From NCBI RefSeq assembly GCF_014171575.1, contig NZ_CP050453.1:2480001-2544000 (forward strand): DNA of 64,000 bases. The letters run 5' to 3'. The translations under genes and the position numbers were made by a program. The notes under the pieces were generated by a model that was not told the DNA's origin, ran no database searches, and worked only from the letters and a program-made list of their open reading frames with translations. This document shows, piece by piece, positions 56,254-64,000 of the stretch (its first letter is position 1; each line of letters starts with the position of its first letter). The DNA is from Microbacterium sp. Se63.02b (GTDB taxonomy: Bacteria; Actinomycetota; Actinomycetes; Actinomycetales; Microbacteriaceae).

Positions 56254-57417
56254 GTGCCGGTAAGCCGACTACAGCACATCCCTGGGATCGGCGTGGATGT
56301 CATGGGGGACCGAGCGGATGCGTCGGCCGACGGCTCGTTGCTCCGACTAGAGAATCTCGACACCGACATCCGCCCCCCAGCCATCTCGCTGTCGCGCACG
56401 ATCGAGGCCATTGGAGAGGACAGCGCCAATAGCTACTTGCCATTTCAAGGGGCGGTCGGCCTGCGGGTAGCGGCGGCTGCACACGTCGGACGCGCCGCGG
56501 GCCGCTCCTACGAGCCGACCACAGAGTGCGTCGTCACGGCAGGAGGCCTCAACGGCGTCCTCAACACGCTGCTCGCCGTCGTGGAACCGGGCGACGAGGT
56601 CGTGATCGTCGATCCCATCTACGCCGGCCTCATCAACCGCATCCGACTCGCTGGGGGCGTCCCGCGCTTCGTGCCCCTTGAAGCGACAAGCATCGGCTGG
56701 CGGCTCGACCCCGAGCGCCTGGCAGCAGCAGTCACCGACCGGACGGCTGCAGTTCTCATGATGTCGCCCGCGATGCCGACCGGTTCGGTGCTCGGCCGCG
56801 CCCACTGGGTCGCGCTGGCTCGAGCACTCGACCGATCCCGAGCGTGGCTCATTTACGACGCCGCAATGGAGCGCATTCGCTTCGACGATGCAGAGCACGT
56901 GCACCCCGCACGAGTGCCGGGACTCGCGCACCGCACAATCACGGTCGGCGCGGCGTCGAAAGAGCTGCGGATGATCGGATGGCGCATCGGCTGGGTAGTT
57001 GGCCCTGCCGAGATCGTCCACGACGTTAACCTCGTCGGGCTTAGCAACGTCGTGTGCCCCGTGGGAATTGCCCAGGAGGCCGTCGCCGCAGCCCTCACCG
57101 CACCGACGGCCGATGCCGACATGGCCCGCGCAACCTCGATCTGGAAGCGCCGAAGAGATCTGATCCTGCAGGAGCTCGACGGCTACGCAGTCATCCCACC
57201 CGACGGCGGGTGGTCCATGCTCATCGACGTCACCGCCCTCGATCTCTCCGCGGACACGGCAGTCAACCGCCTCTTCACGCGCGGTCGCATCGCAGCCACG
57301 CCCATGACGGGCTGGGGGCCCGCGGGCGAACGCTACGTGCGATTCGTGTTCGCCAATGAACCCATCGAGCGCCTCGGAGATCTCCGCACCCGCGTCGACG
57401 CGGCATGGGTGCGATGA
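56254..57417 (+). CDS. Class I/II PLP-dependent aminotransferase
   Basis: 387 aa, fold type I. N-terminal substrate region YLPFQGAVGLRVAAAAHVGR, then CVVTAGGLNGVLNTLLAVVE, the cofactor-site region RAWLIYDAAMERIRFD, and the PLP lysine in VGAASKELRMIGWRIGWVVG (about residue 234). The Asp-Ala-Tyr site reads YDAAM rather than the common YxxxxY. GTG 56254 follows AAGGAG. First gene of a unit with ridA (ATGA overlap). Amino donor unknown. Confidence 0.9.
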   Translation: MPVSRLQHIPGIGVDVMGDRADASADGSLLRLENLDTDIRPPAISLSRTIEAIGEDSANSYLPFQGAVGLRVAAAAHVGRAAGRSYEPTTECVVTAGGLNGVLNTLLAVVEPGDEVVIVDPIYAGLINRIRLAGGVPRFVPLEATSIGWRLDPERLAAAVTDRTAAVLMMSPAMPTGSVLGRAHWVALARALDRSRAWLIYDAAMERIRFDDAEHVHPARVPGLAHRTITVGAASKELRMIGWRIGWVVGPAEIVHDVNLVGLSNVVCPVGIAQEAVAAALTAPTADADMARATSIWKRRRDLILQELDGYAVIPPDGGWSMLIDVTALDLSADTAVNRLFTRGRIAATPMTGWGPAGERYVRFVFANEPIERLGDLRTRVDAAWVR

Positions 57418-57890
57418 CCGCGCTCGCTCGAGTGCCCGGCCAGCTGCCCGCGTTCCCCGGCGCCATCACCCGCGCGGGCGTGATCTACGCCTCCGGCTGC
57501 GTCGACCCGGATGCGCTCCGAGGCGAATCGCGCGACGCTGAGCAGCAAGCGACGTGCGCCCTTCGGGTGTTGCTAACGACGATCCAGCAGGCCGGCGGTG
57601 ATGCCGGCACGGTCCTCAGGGTCCAGGCTTTTCTCTCATCCAGCGTGGGCCTTGCCGCATGGGCGCAGGCGTTCGAAGCATGCTGGCCAGGCGCAGCTCC
57701 CACCAGGACGACCCACATCACCAACCTCGCGCTTCCCAGCCTCATGATTGAAGTCCAAGCCATCGCCGCCATCCACGAACCCTCCGATGGTTCAGAGCGG
57801 CTGACTAGACGAGGGCGCTTCGTGCACAGGATCCCACCTGTCGGTCCGGACCAGATCATCAGCGGCGACCGCTTGCGTGGCGCTGCATGA
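57414..57890 (+). CDS. RidA/YjgF-family enamine/imine deaminase
   Basis: 158 aa. RidA proteins hydrolyse reactive 2-aminoacrylate and related enamines released by PLP enzymes. Marks: FPGAITRAGVIYASGCVDPD, ATCALRVLLTTIQQAGGDAG, and WPGAAPTRTTHITNLALPSL with the catalytic Arg, then MIEVQAIAAI. The C-terminus extends about 30 residues beyond a typical RidA. Its ATG overlaps the aminotransferase stop, so it probably clears the imine intermediates of that enzyme. Confidence 0.85.
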   Translation: MTALARVPGQLPAFPGAITRAGVIYASGCVDPDALRGESRDAEQQATCALRVLLTTIQQAGGDAGTVLRVQAFLSSSVGLAAWAQAFEACWPGAAPTRTTHITNLALPSLMIEVQAIAAIHEPSDGSERLTRRGRFVHRIPPVGPDQIISGDRLRGAA

Positions 57891-57899
57891 CCGAACGAG

Positions 57900-57915
57900 T
57901 GTTCCGTTACAGAAC
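57900..57915. promoter_or_regulatory. Palindromic operator, copy 2
   Basis: TGTTCCGTTACAGAAC, one base shorter in the centre than the copy at 61973. It lies just after ridA and 12 bp before the start of the ybaK-like fragment, in the same relative place as copy 3 before the full ybaK-like gene. Confidence 0.55.
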
Positions 57916-57927
57916 CTGGCGGTTGCC

Positions 57928-58074
57928 ATGGAGCAGCACCTGTCGAGCAGCGCCCGCAGGGTGCGCGATGCTCTCACAGCTTCGGCGGGTCGGAAGGGAC
58001 CAGCATGTGACAAGACGCTTGGTACCGCCGCGTTGTTGCGCCCGCTGGCGACGCACCAGATCGCACCGCTCTAG
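57928..58074 (+). pseudogene. 5' fragment of a YbaK/EbsC-like gene
   Basis: ATG 57928 opens MEQHLSSSARRVRDALTA, closely matching the start of the complete gene at 62002 (MDQPLSSSVRRVRDALAA); the DNA from the palindrome through codon 17 is about 80% alike in the two places. Beyond that the reading is unrelated and stops at 58074. It is a truncated paralogue with its control region kept. Confidence 0.65.
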
Positions 58075-58115
58075 GCGAGGACTCTGGAGAATCCGAGCCC
58101 CGAGGCTTTGCCTAG

Positions 58116-59069
58116 TCAGAGCCCAATCGGCTCCCTGAGCGACTCCGCGCTGAAGTCGTTCGCGTCGGATGCGGCCTCCTGCAGCAGATCGAGAAACTGG
58201 TAAAGGACGGCTGGTTCGAAGGTGGGGCGCGTTGCGACGAAGATCTCTCGGTAGAGCTCTTGCGACCGGGGCACGTCGATGATGCTGATCCGCTCGCCGC
58301 GCTGCAGTCCTGCGCGCACTACGGTCGCCGGGAGCAAGCTGACCGCCAATCCACTCGACACCAAGGTCATCGAGCAGTTCGGATCGGAGGTCTCAAACGA
58401 GATCCGAGGGTCGAAGCCCTGACCTTCCGCCCATTGCAGCAGCAGCCGCCGGTCACCGAGCGTCCGGTCGCCGATCGACCAGTCGCTCGCCTGGCAGTCG
58501 ACGAACGAACGCCGCTCGGCGCTGCACGCGACGACCAGCATCGACTCTCGGGCGACCACTCGCGTGGAGAGCGCCTCGGACGGACGGGGGTCGTCGGTCT
58601 TGAGGTAGCGGTATCCCAGCAGCATGTCGAGGGCGCCCGAGTGGATAAGCGGCAACGCATCCGGCGTCTCCATCTCGCGCATCGATAGCGTCGGCAGCAG
58701 CCCCTCGAGGCGAAGTGCGTCCAGCACCTGGGGCAGTAAGTATTGGATCGCGGTCGCGTACGTGCCTAAGATCAACGTCGGCGCGTCGAGCTGCCCGACG
58801 GCGCGGGTGACGTCGCCAAACTCCGCGTGGGCCTGCAGCAGCGGCTTCGCCGCAGCATGGACAGCACGCCCCGCAGCGGTGAGCGCGATCCGGCTGCCAG
58901 GCTTCCTGACGAGCAATTGCGTGCCCAGCTGTCCCTCCAGGCCTTTGATTTGCTGGGTCACCGCCGATGCGACATAGCCGAGCTCAGCGGCCGCGGCCGC
59001 CATCGAGCCGTGCTCGACGACGGCGACATACGTACGAATCACCTTCGGGTCCCAGGATGGGTTCATCAC
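58116..59069 (-). CDS. LysR-family transcriptional regulator
   Basis: 317 aa. HTH: VIRTYVAVVEHGSMAAAAAE, then LGYVASAVTQQIKGLEGQLG and LLVRKPGSRIALTAAGRAVH. The effector-binding domain follows from about residue 95 (PTLILGTYATAIQYLLPQVL). Divergent from the class V PLP gene, so it is the likely regulator of that gene and those after it. It is separated from the XRE-cupin circuit, giving the block two regulators. Confidence 0.92.
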   Translation of the reverse strand: MMNPSWDPKVIRTYVAVVEHGSMAAAAAELGYVASAVTQQIKGLEGQLGTQLLVRKPGSRIALTAAGRAVHAAAKPLLQAHAEFGDVTRAVGQLDAPTLILGTYATAIQYLLPQVLDALRLEGLLPTLSMREMETPDALPLIHSGALDMLLGYRYLKTDDPRPSEALSTRVVARESMLVVACSAERRSFVDCQASDWSIGDRTLGDRRLLLQWAEGQGFDPRISFETSDPNCSMTLVSSGLAVSLLPATVVRAGLQRGERISIIDVPRSQELYREIFVATRPTFEPAVLYQFLDLLQEAASDANDFSAESLREPIGL

Positions 59070-59191
59070 ACGTGAACTCTACCTTCTCGAAAGATCGCGG
59101 TGCGGTTACGTGTGCACGACCCAGGATGGAGTGGCAGACCTCTCCCGGGGAGGTGCGAGCGCCAGACGACGCAGCGATGAGGAGCACTCCG

Positions 59192-60412
59192 ATGACCACG
59201 GACTCACCCACCTACGACATCGAACGACTGCGAGCGCAGTTCCCATCGCTCGATGCCGGCACCGCCTACTTCGACAGCCCCGGGGGAACCCAGACCCCAG
59301 CCAGCGTCGGCGAAGCCCTTCGGGCCACCCTCTCCCGCCCCCTCTCGAACCGCGGACACGTCACGGGGGCAGAGCGCAACGCATCTGCGATCGTCGCGAG
59401 CGCACGAGCAGCTATGGGCGACTTTCTCAACGTCGCCGACGACGCGGTCATCTTCGGTCGGAGCGCGACGTCGCTGACGTTCGACCTCGCGCGAACGATC
59501 TCGCGATCGTGGGGGCCATCCGACGAGGTCATCGTCACTCGACTCGATCACAACGCGAACGTGGCGCCGTGGCTACTGGCAGCCCGCACATCCGGAGCCA
59601 TGGTGCGTTGGGTGGACTTCGACCCGTCGTCGGCCGAGCTCGACACCGCCGCGGTGGAGGCGCAGCTCTCGAGCAGCACACGCCTCGTGGCGATCACCGC
59701 CGCCTCGAACGTCGTCGGCACGCAACCGGACATCCCGGCGATCGCGAGGGCAGCACACGCGGTCGGAGCACTGGTGTTCGTCGACGGCGTGCATTACGCA
59801 GCGCACGCCGTCGTCGACGTCCAGGCGCTCGGAGCCGACTTCTTCACGTGCTCGCCGTACAAGTTCCTCGGCCCCCACCTCGGCGTCGTCGCTGGCCGAC
59901 CCGAGATCCTCGAGCAGCTGTCGCCCGACAAGCTGCTTGTCTCACCCGACACCATCCCTGAGCGCTTCGAGCTCGGCACGCTGCCCTACGAGCTGCTGAG
60001 CGGCTGCACGGCGGCCGTTGACTTCCTGGCGCAGATCGCCCCCAGGGGCGAGACCCGTCGCAAGCAGCTTGAGGCATCGATGAGCGCCATCCACCGCCAC
60101 GAGTCTGCGCTTCGCGTCGCGCTCGAGGAAGGGCTGCACGCCATGCCGCAGCTGACGATCCACTCTCGCGCTGCGCGCCGCACGCCCACCCTCCTCGTCT
60201 CACTGGCCGACGGTCGGGCGCGAGCTATGGCCGAGTTCCTCGCCGCGCAGGACATCAACGCGCCGGCCGGTCACTTCTACGCCGTCGACGCCTCGCGTCG
60301 GCTGGGCCTCGGGGACGACGGGGGCCTGAGGATCGGCCTCGCGCCCTACAACCATCGCGGAGACGTCGACCGCCTGCTCAACGCCGCGGCCGACTTCCTC
60401 ACTGCCGCCTGA
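59192..60412 (+). CDS. Class V PLP-dependent enzyme, cysteine desulfurase-like
   Basis: 406 aa. Marks: IERLRAQFPSLDAGTAYFDS, PGGTQTPASVGEALRATLSR, EVIVTRLDHNANVAPWLLAA, GALVFVDGVHYAAHAVVDVQ, and the PLP lysine in FFTCSPYKFLGPHLGVV (about residue 230). These fit the SufS-like family often named cysteine desulfurase-like. The Cys-containing catalytic loop is not obvious, so desulfurase activity is doubtful. ATG 59192 follows GAGGAG; ATG 59177 is an alternative. Confidence 0.85.
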   Translation: MTTDSPTYDIERLRAQFPSLDAGTAYFDSPGGTQTPASVGEALRATLSRPLSNRGHVTGAERNASAIVASARAAMGDFLNVADDAVIFGRSATSLTFDLARTISRSWGPSDEVIVTRLDHNANVAPWLLAARTSGAMVRWVDFDPSSAELDTAAVEAQLSSSTRLVAITAASNVVGTQPDIPAIARAAHAVGALVFVDGVHYAAHAVVDVQALGADFFTCSPYKFLGPHLGVVAGRPEILEQLSPDKLLVSPDTIPERFELGTLPYELLSGCTAAVDFLAQIAPRGETRRKQLEASMSAIHRHESALRVALEEGLHAMPQLTIHSRAARRTPTLLVSLADGRARAMAEFLAAQDINAPAGHFYAVDASRRLGLGDDGGLRIGLAPYNHRGDVDRLLNAAADFLTAA

Positions 60413-60430
60413 CCGATCCGAAGGGCTGTC

Positions 60431-61378
60431 ATGACCGACGATCTTCCCGCTTACGCAGAGCAACCGAACGAGTGGGGACGGTGGGGCGCAGAGGACGAGA
60501 TCGGCAGGGCGAACCTCCTCGACGCCCAGCGCGTGCTGGCCTCCGCTCAGTCGATCGTGACTGGCGAGCGGTTCAGCTTGGCGCTGCCCATCGGCTCCCC
60601 GGGTGGCGACCCGCGCCTGCCGGGGCGCGGCGGGGCGCGGCACACCATGACGCAGTCCGCACTCGACTACGTCGACGGTCGCGCGCACCCCCTAGCTGGC
60701 GGCATGCAGTATGCGGACGACCGGATCGACGTCGCGTGCCACGGCACCACCCACATGGACGCGCTTGACCACGCGTTCGCCGCTGACACAAGTTGGAACG
60801 GCCGCACTGCGGATTCCGATGCGGACGGAGTGCACGGTGCCGACATCGCGGCGCTCTCCAGGAAGGGGATCGTCGGACGTGCCGTGCTCGTCGATCTCGC
60901 ACGGGCGCGCGGCGTCGACGTCGTGCCGATGCACACCTCGATCACCGTTGCCGACATTCAGCACGCGCTCGCGCTGCAGCGGGTGGCGCTGAAGCCCGGC
61001 GACACGCTACTACTCCGCACAGGGATCTTCACCATGTTCTATGACGAGGGTCCTGCGCGCTTCTACGACGACTTCGCAGAACCCGGCCTCGTCTACGAAC
61101 CCCGAACCGTAGAGTTCTTCCGCGAGCATGACCTCGCTGGTCTCGGAAGCGACACCATCTGCAACGAGGAGGCGCACAGCAGCACGACGCCCGCCGCGTT
61201 CCCGCTGCACGTGCTCCTGCAGCGGAATCTGGGCGTCATCTTCCACGAGGCGCTGTGGCTCGAGGACCTTGCCGCCTATTGCGCCTCGGAGCAGCGGTAC
61301 TCGTCGTTCTACATCGCGGCCCCGCTGCATATCGTCGGCGGCTCTGGCGCACCGATGAACCCCATCGCGATCATGTAA
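60431..61378 (+). CDS. Cyclase-family metal-dependent hydrolase (KynB-like)
   Basis: 315 aa. The metal-binding motif is ACHGTTHMDALDHAFAAD (HxxxHxDxxxH type), with VVPMHTSITVADIQHALAL and LGSDTICNEEAHSSTTPAAF nearer the C-terminus. The fold includes N-formylkynurenine formamidase and isatin hydrolase. The length is above that of KynB, closer to larger cyclase-family hydrolases. It starts 18 bp after the class V enzyme, so the two form an operon; the amide or lactam substrate is unknown. Confidence 0.85.
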   Translation: MTDDLPAYAEQPNEWGRWGAEDEIGRANLLDAQRVLASAQSIVTGERFSLALPIGSPGGDPRLPGRGGARHTMTQSALDYVDGRAHPLAGGMQYADDRIDVACHGTTHMDALDHAFAADTSWNGRTADSDADGVHGADIAALSRKGIVGRAVLVDLARARGVDVVPMHTSITVADIQHALALQRVALKPGDTLLLRTGIFTMFYDEGPARFYDDFAEPGLVYEPRTVEFFREHDLAGLGSDTICNEEAHSSTTPAAFPLHVLLQRNLGVIFHEALWLEDLAAYCASEQRYSSFYIAAPLHIVGGSGAPMNPIAIM

Positions 61379-61417
61379 GCGCGTTCCTTGACAGTCAGAA
61401 AACGAGGGAGAACACCC

Positions 61418-61885
61418 ATGCAAGGCTCCATTGATCTACGACATCAGGAAACTCCAGCCGATTTTGCAGCGTCCATACGACCAGCAAACAAGGTGGTTGT
61501 CATCCTGCTGGAGGAACTTGCCTCGTGGCAAGAGCTGAATGTGACCTCTTTCTTGATCAGTGGGATAGCGACGTGCGACTCGGGCCTCACGGGCCGACCG
61601 TACGAGGACCAAGATGGGAACAGATACCTGCCGATGCTGCGCCAACCAGTCATCGTGATGACGTCAAATGCCAACCACTTGGCGACCATCAGATCGAAGG
61701 GGCTGCAGAGGGATCTGTCGATCGCTATCTATACCCGCGAGCTCTTCGCGACGAGCACCGACGAAGCAAACCGCGCAGCGGTCGCAAATGAGTGGGCGGA
61801 GCAACTCGACTTGGTAGGTGTCGCAATCTACGGGCCCCGCAACGCTGTCGACCGACTAACTAAGGGAGCCGCCCTCCACGATTGA
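61418..61885 (+). CDS. DUF2000-family protein
   Basis: 155 aa. The pattern KVVVILLEELASWQELNVTS, then YEDQDGNRYLPMLRQPVIVM and IAIYTRELFATSTDEANRAA, fits DUF2000, a family related to peptidyl-tRNA hydrolase 2 by fold. ATG 61418 has GAGGGAG 9 nt upstream. It follows the cyclase gene by 39 bp. No function is known. Confidence 0.8.
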   Translation: MQGSIDLRHQETPADFAASIRPANKVVVILLEELASWQELNVTSFLISGIATCDSGLTGRPYEDQDGNRYLPMLRQPVIVMTSNANHLATIRSKGLQRDLSIAIYTRELFATSTDEANRAAVANEWAEQLDLVGVAIYGPRNAVDRLTKGAALHD

Positions 61886-61972
61886 CCGACTAGACGGGCC
61901 GCAACACGCCCGTACCCAGCTCTATCTGCCGTCGTGCCAGACCACTTGCACTCGGATACCTGACGGAACTAC

Positions 61973-61990
61973 TGTTCTGTTTACAGAACA
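61973..61990. promoter_or_regulatory. Palindromic operator, copy 3 (perfect)
   Basis: TGTTCTGT-TT-ACAGAACA is a perfect 8-2-8 palindrome ending 11 bp before ATG 62002. The 30 bp around it are alike at 57900. Best representative of the motif shared with 56225. Confidence 0.65.
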
Positions 61991-62001
61991 CGGAGGTTGC
62001 A

Positions 62002-62481
62002 ATGGATCAGCCACTGTCGAGCAGTGTCCGCAGAGTGCGCGATGCCCTCGCAGCCTTCGGAGCGTCGGGAGAGGTGCGCGAACTGCCCGGGTCGACCAGG
62101 ACGGCCGCTGACGCCGCAGTCACGTTGGGCGTCGACGTGGGTGCGATCGCAAATAGCCTGATCTTCCTTGCGGACGGCGAATCGCTCTTGGTGATGACGA
62201 GTGGTGCGCATCGGGTTGATGTCGAGGCTCTGGCGGCTCGCCTTCGGGTTGCTCGTATCCGGCGCGCATCTGCCCAACAGGTCCACGCAGCTACAGGACA
62301 GGCGATCGGCGGTGTGGCACCGGTCGGTCACCCTGCACCGATCCGAACGGTGGTCGACGAGGGTCTGCGCGCGCATCCGCAGCTGTGGGCCGCGGCTGGT
62401 ACGCCGCATGCTGTCTTCCCAACCACGTTTGATGAGCTCGTCTCGATGACGGCCGGCGCCGTGCATTCGGTAGAAGCATGA
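62002..62481 (+). CDS. YbaK/EbsC-family aminoacyl-tRNA deacylase
   Basis: 159 aa. It has VRDALAAFGASGEVRELPGS, then the conserved core AAVTLGVDVGAIANSLIFLA, the Gly-rich ATGQAIGGVAPVGHPAPI loop and AAAGTPHAVFPTTFDELVSM. Family members hydrolyse misacylated tRNA (for example Cys- or Ala-tRNA-Pro) in trans. GGAGG stands 6 nt before the ATG, just after the perfect palindrome. In this amino-acid block it may guard against a near-cognate product (inference). Confidence 0.88.
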   Translation: MDQPLSSSVRRVRDALAAFGASGEVRELPGSTRTAADAAVTLGVDVGAIANSLIFLADGESLLVMTSGAHRVDVEALAARLRVARIRRASAQQVHAATGQAIGGVAPVGHPAPIRTVVDEGLRAHPQLWAAAGTPHAVFPTTFDELVSMTAGAVHSVEA

Positions 62482-62564
62482 GCCCCAAGTGCGACGCTCC
62501 GCTAATCGGGCGCCGCGCTCGGCAGCTACCCCTCTTCTAGACTCACTCACCCAGAAAGGCCATC

Positions 62565-62936
62565 ATGTCTGACTCTGCACACAACCTGCAGGACGCTCTC
62601 TCGACAATCAACACGCACTGGCAACCCCGCCGGCTAACGAGCATCAACGACTACGAGCTGAAAGTGGTCAAGATGCAGGGAGAGTTCGTCTGGCATACTC
62701 ACCCCGCGACCGACGAACTCTTCATGGTGGTTTGTGGCGAGTTGATCATCCAGCTTCGAGATCGCGATGTAGTTCTGCGCCCAAACGACGTGTTCGTCGT
62801 ACCGAAGGGCGTGGAGCACTGCCCGAAGGCAGTCGAAGAGGTGCACGCGATCCTCTTCGAGCCGACTGGAACGGTCAACACCGGCGACGCCGGTGGTGAC
62901 CGGACGGCGGAGTTCCTAGATATTGAACCCTCCTGA
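62565..62936 (+). CDS. Small cupin-domain protein
   Basis: 123 aa single-domain cupin. Metal ligands are in GEFVWHTHPATDELFMVVCG (HxH...E) and VVPKGVEHCPKAVEEVH. It starts MSDSAHNLQDALSTINTHWQ after AGAAAGG. It follows the ybaK-like gene by 83 bp and is the last gene of the block before mobile DNA. Role unknown; small cupins can be dioxygenases, isomerases or binding proteins. Confidence 0.85.
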   Translation: MSDSAHNLQDALSTINTHWQPRRLTSINDYELKVVKMQGEFVWHTHPATDELFMVVCGELIIQLRDRDVVLRPNDVFVVPKGVEHCPKAVEEVHAILFEPTGTVNTGDAGGDRTAEFLDIEPS

Positions 62937-63109
62937 CCGCCTGATCCCGTTCTCACCGCCCCCGAGGATGCGATCGCATTGCTAGGGGAACGAAGACGAC
63001 GTCCACAATCGACCGTTCATGAGTCATCCGGAATTTTGGTCGGCCAGTTCGGCGAGTCGTGTCTCACGACCCGTGTCAGCAATCTATGTAAAACAAGCGG
63101 CGTTCACGT

Positions 63110-63120
63110 TACACTGAGGC
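63110..63120 (+). promoter_or_regulatory. -10 element for a leaderless resolvase transcript
   Basis: TACACT at 63110-63115 ends 5 bp before ATG 63121, which would place the transcription start at or next to the A of the ATG. No ribosome site at usual spacing is present. A -35 element is not clear. Confidence 0.4.
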
Positions 63121-63687
63121 ATGGCCACGATCGGTTACGCCCGAGTCTCAACCCGAGACCAGAATCCCGACGGCCAAACGGATGCGCTCAATGCGGCGGG
63201 CTGCGACAAGATTTTCGTCGAGCACGCATCCGGCACCCTGGCGAAACGGCCGGCACTGACGGAAGCCCTCGGATATCTGCGCGAGGGAGACTCGCTCGTC
63301 GTGACGAAACTTGACCGGCTCGGCCGGTCGGTGAGAAACCTCAAACAGGTCGCGGACGAATTGCAACAGCGCGGGGTCGGTTTGAAGGCACTCTCGCAGG
63401 GCATCGACACGACGACGCCGGGAGGTCGCCTGTTCTTCCACATGCTCGCTGCGATCGCGGAGTTCGAACACGACCTCATCGTCGAACGCACCCACGACGG
63501 CCTCGCGGCCGCCCGCGCCCGGGGCCGAAAGGGCGGCCCGAAGTTCAAGATGACGCCAACGAAGATCCGGCAGGCCCGGGCGATGTACGACGAGGGCGGC
63601 CACACCGTCCAAGAGATTGCCGACACGTTCGGAGTGTCCCGGCCCACGATCTACCGGCACCTGGCCGAGCACGTCGAGCGGGCCTAA
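63121..63687 (+). CDS. Serine recombinase (Tn3-type resolvase/invertase)
   Basis: 188 aa. Catalytic domain: IGYARVSTRDQNPDGQTDAL with the nucleophile Ser in RVSTRDQ, LVVTKLDRLGRSVRNLKQVA, and AIAEFEHDLIVERTHDGLAA. C-terminal HTH: GHTVQEIADTFGVSRPTIYR. The length is normal for a transposon resolvase. The transposase-like gene starts 10 bp on. It marks entry into a transposon that crosses the right window edge. Confidence 0.95.
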   Translation: MATIGYARVSTRDQNPDGQTDALNAAGCDKIFVEHASGTLAKRPALTEALGYLREGDSLVVTKLDRLGRSVRNLKQVADELQQRGVGLKALSQGIDTTTPGGRLFFHMLAAIAEFEHDLIVERTHDGLAAARARGRKGGPKFKMTPTKIRQARAMYDEGGHTVQEIADTFGVSRPTIYRHLAEHVERA

Positions 63688-63696
63688 CGAGGAATC

Positions 63697-64000
63697 ATGG
63701 CGCACCTCAGCGACCGGCAGAAAGCCGAGCTTGTGCGCCAACACCAGGACGGGGTGCCCTGGACGCTGCTCGCGGCGCACTCCGGTGTCGCGGTGCGGAC
63801 CTTGCAACGATGGGCCGCTCGGATGGAAACGGGACAGCTCTCACGGGCACCTCGCAGCGATAAGGGTTCGAGGCGCATCGACGCCGAGCTGGTGAAGGCG
63901 ATTGAGGCGCTTGCTGTGCGGCGACCCGCGCCGACGATCGCGTATATCCACCGCCGCATCGGTGATATCACCAGGGGCCGAGGACTATCCGTCCCGGGGT
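63697..64000 (+). mobile_element. Transposase N-terminal part (continues past the window)
   Basis: 101 codons visible from ATG 63697. The HTH reads LSDRQKAELVRQHQDGVPWT and LLAAHSGVAVRTLQRWAARM, followed by ELVKAIEALAVRRPAPTIAY and IHRRIGDIT, as in DDE transposases of the Mu/TniA-like group, before their catalytic core. The core and terminal repeats lie outside the window, so the family is tentative. Confidence 0.7.

Noticed and set aside
1..64000. CRISPR array, rRNA operon or complete tRNA gene
   Set aside because: No regularly spaced repeats, no rRNA-like sequence, and the only tRNA-like sequence is the 3' fragment at 31068-31112.

Overview
The window looks like chromosome of a high-GC actinobacterium of the family Microbacteriaceae, most likely Microbacterium or a close relative. 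The basis is gene content and order: a MinD-like ATPase, pyruvate carboxylase, ParA, two MerR regulators next to a GarA-type FHA protein, CopC and dihydrolipoyl dehydrogenase, followed by an ImuA-ImuB-DnaE2 mutasome. Base composition, GTG starts and frequent 1-8 nt gene overlaps agree. The genus is an inference from remembered family resemblance, not from a search.

1-31 kb is backbone. It carries central metabolism and cell-cycle regulators (1-9.4 kb), a three-gene phenolic-lipid operon (type III polyketide synthase, methyltransferase, flavin hydroxylase; 9.4-12.4 kb), a CYTH protein and a prepilin peptidase, the error-prone repair cassette (13.9-19.7 kb), a possible structured RNA (20.2-20.4 kb), an RNA polymerase-recycling helicase, an ArsR/MFS pair, RarA, and a TetR/oxidoreductase pair. 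Many genes here are broken by single-base indels, nearly all in runs of four or more G or C. I read these as probable sequence errors and give each gene its inferred full extent.

31.07 kb is an integration junction: a 45-bp 3' fragment of tRNA-Pro. It opens a lower-GC defence island (31.1-46 kb) holding a type III restriction-modification operon with a trailing HEPN protein, a Gabija pair (GajA nuclease, GajB helicase), a tyrosine integrase, an unknown protein, a GIY-YIG nuclease, and a large GHKL ATPase whose C-terminus looks like a PD-(D/E)XK nuclease. The intact tRNA and the right border are not visible.

46-53.3 kb holds gene remnants, then a flavin redox module: membrane oxidoreductase, FMN-binding protein, the ApbE flavin transferase that would load it, and a two-component system, on one strand. 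A VIT1-type metal transporter and a DUF2231 membrane protein lie opposite. The same AATTCT direct repeat with 11-bp spacing occurs in both control regions, suggesting one regulon.

53.4-63 kb is a probably acquired block around amino-acid chemistry: an XRE-cupin regulator, two PLP enzymes, RidA, a KynB-like cyclase, DUF2000, a YbaK/EbsC deacylase and a small cupin, plus a LysR regulator. Three copies of one palindrome (best form TGTTCTGT-TT-ACAGAACA) mark promoters here. A truncated TetR and a truncated SDR meet head to head, recording a deletion. The right edge (63.1-64 kb) enters a transposon with a serine resolvase and a transposase that continues past the window.
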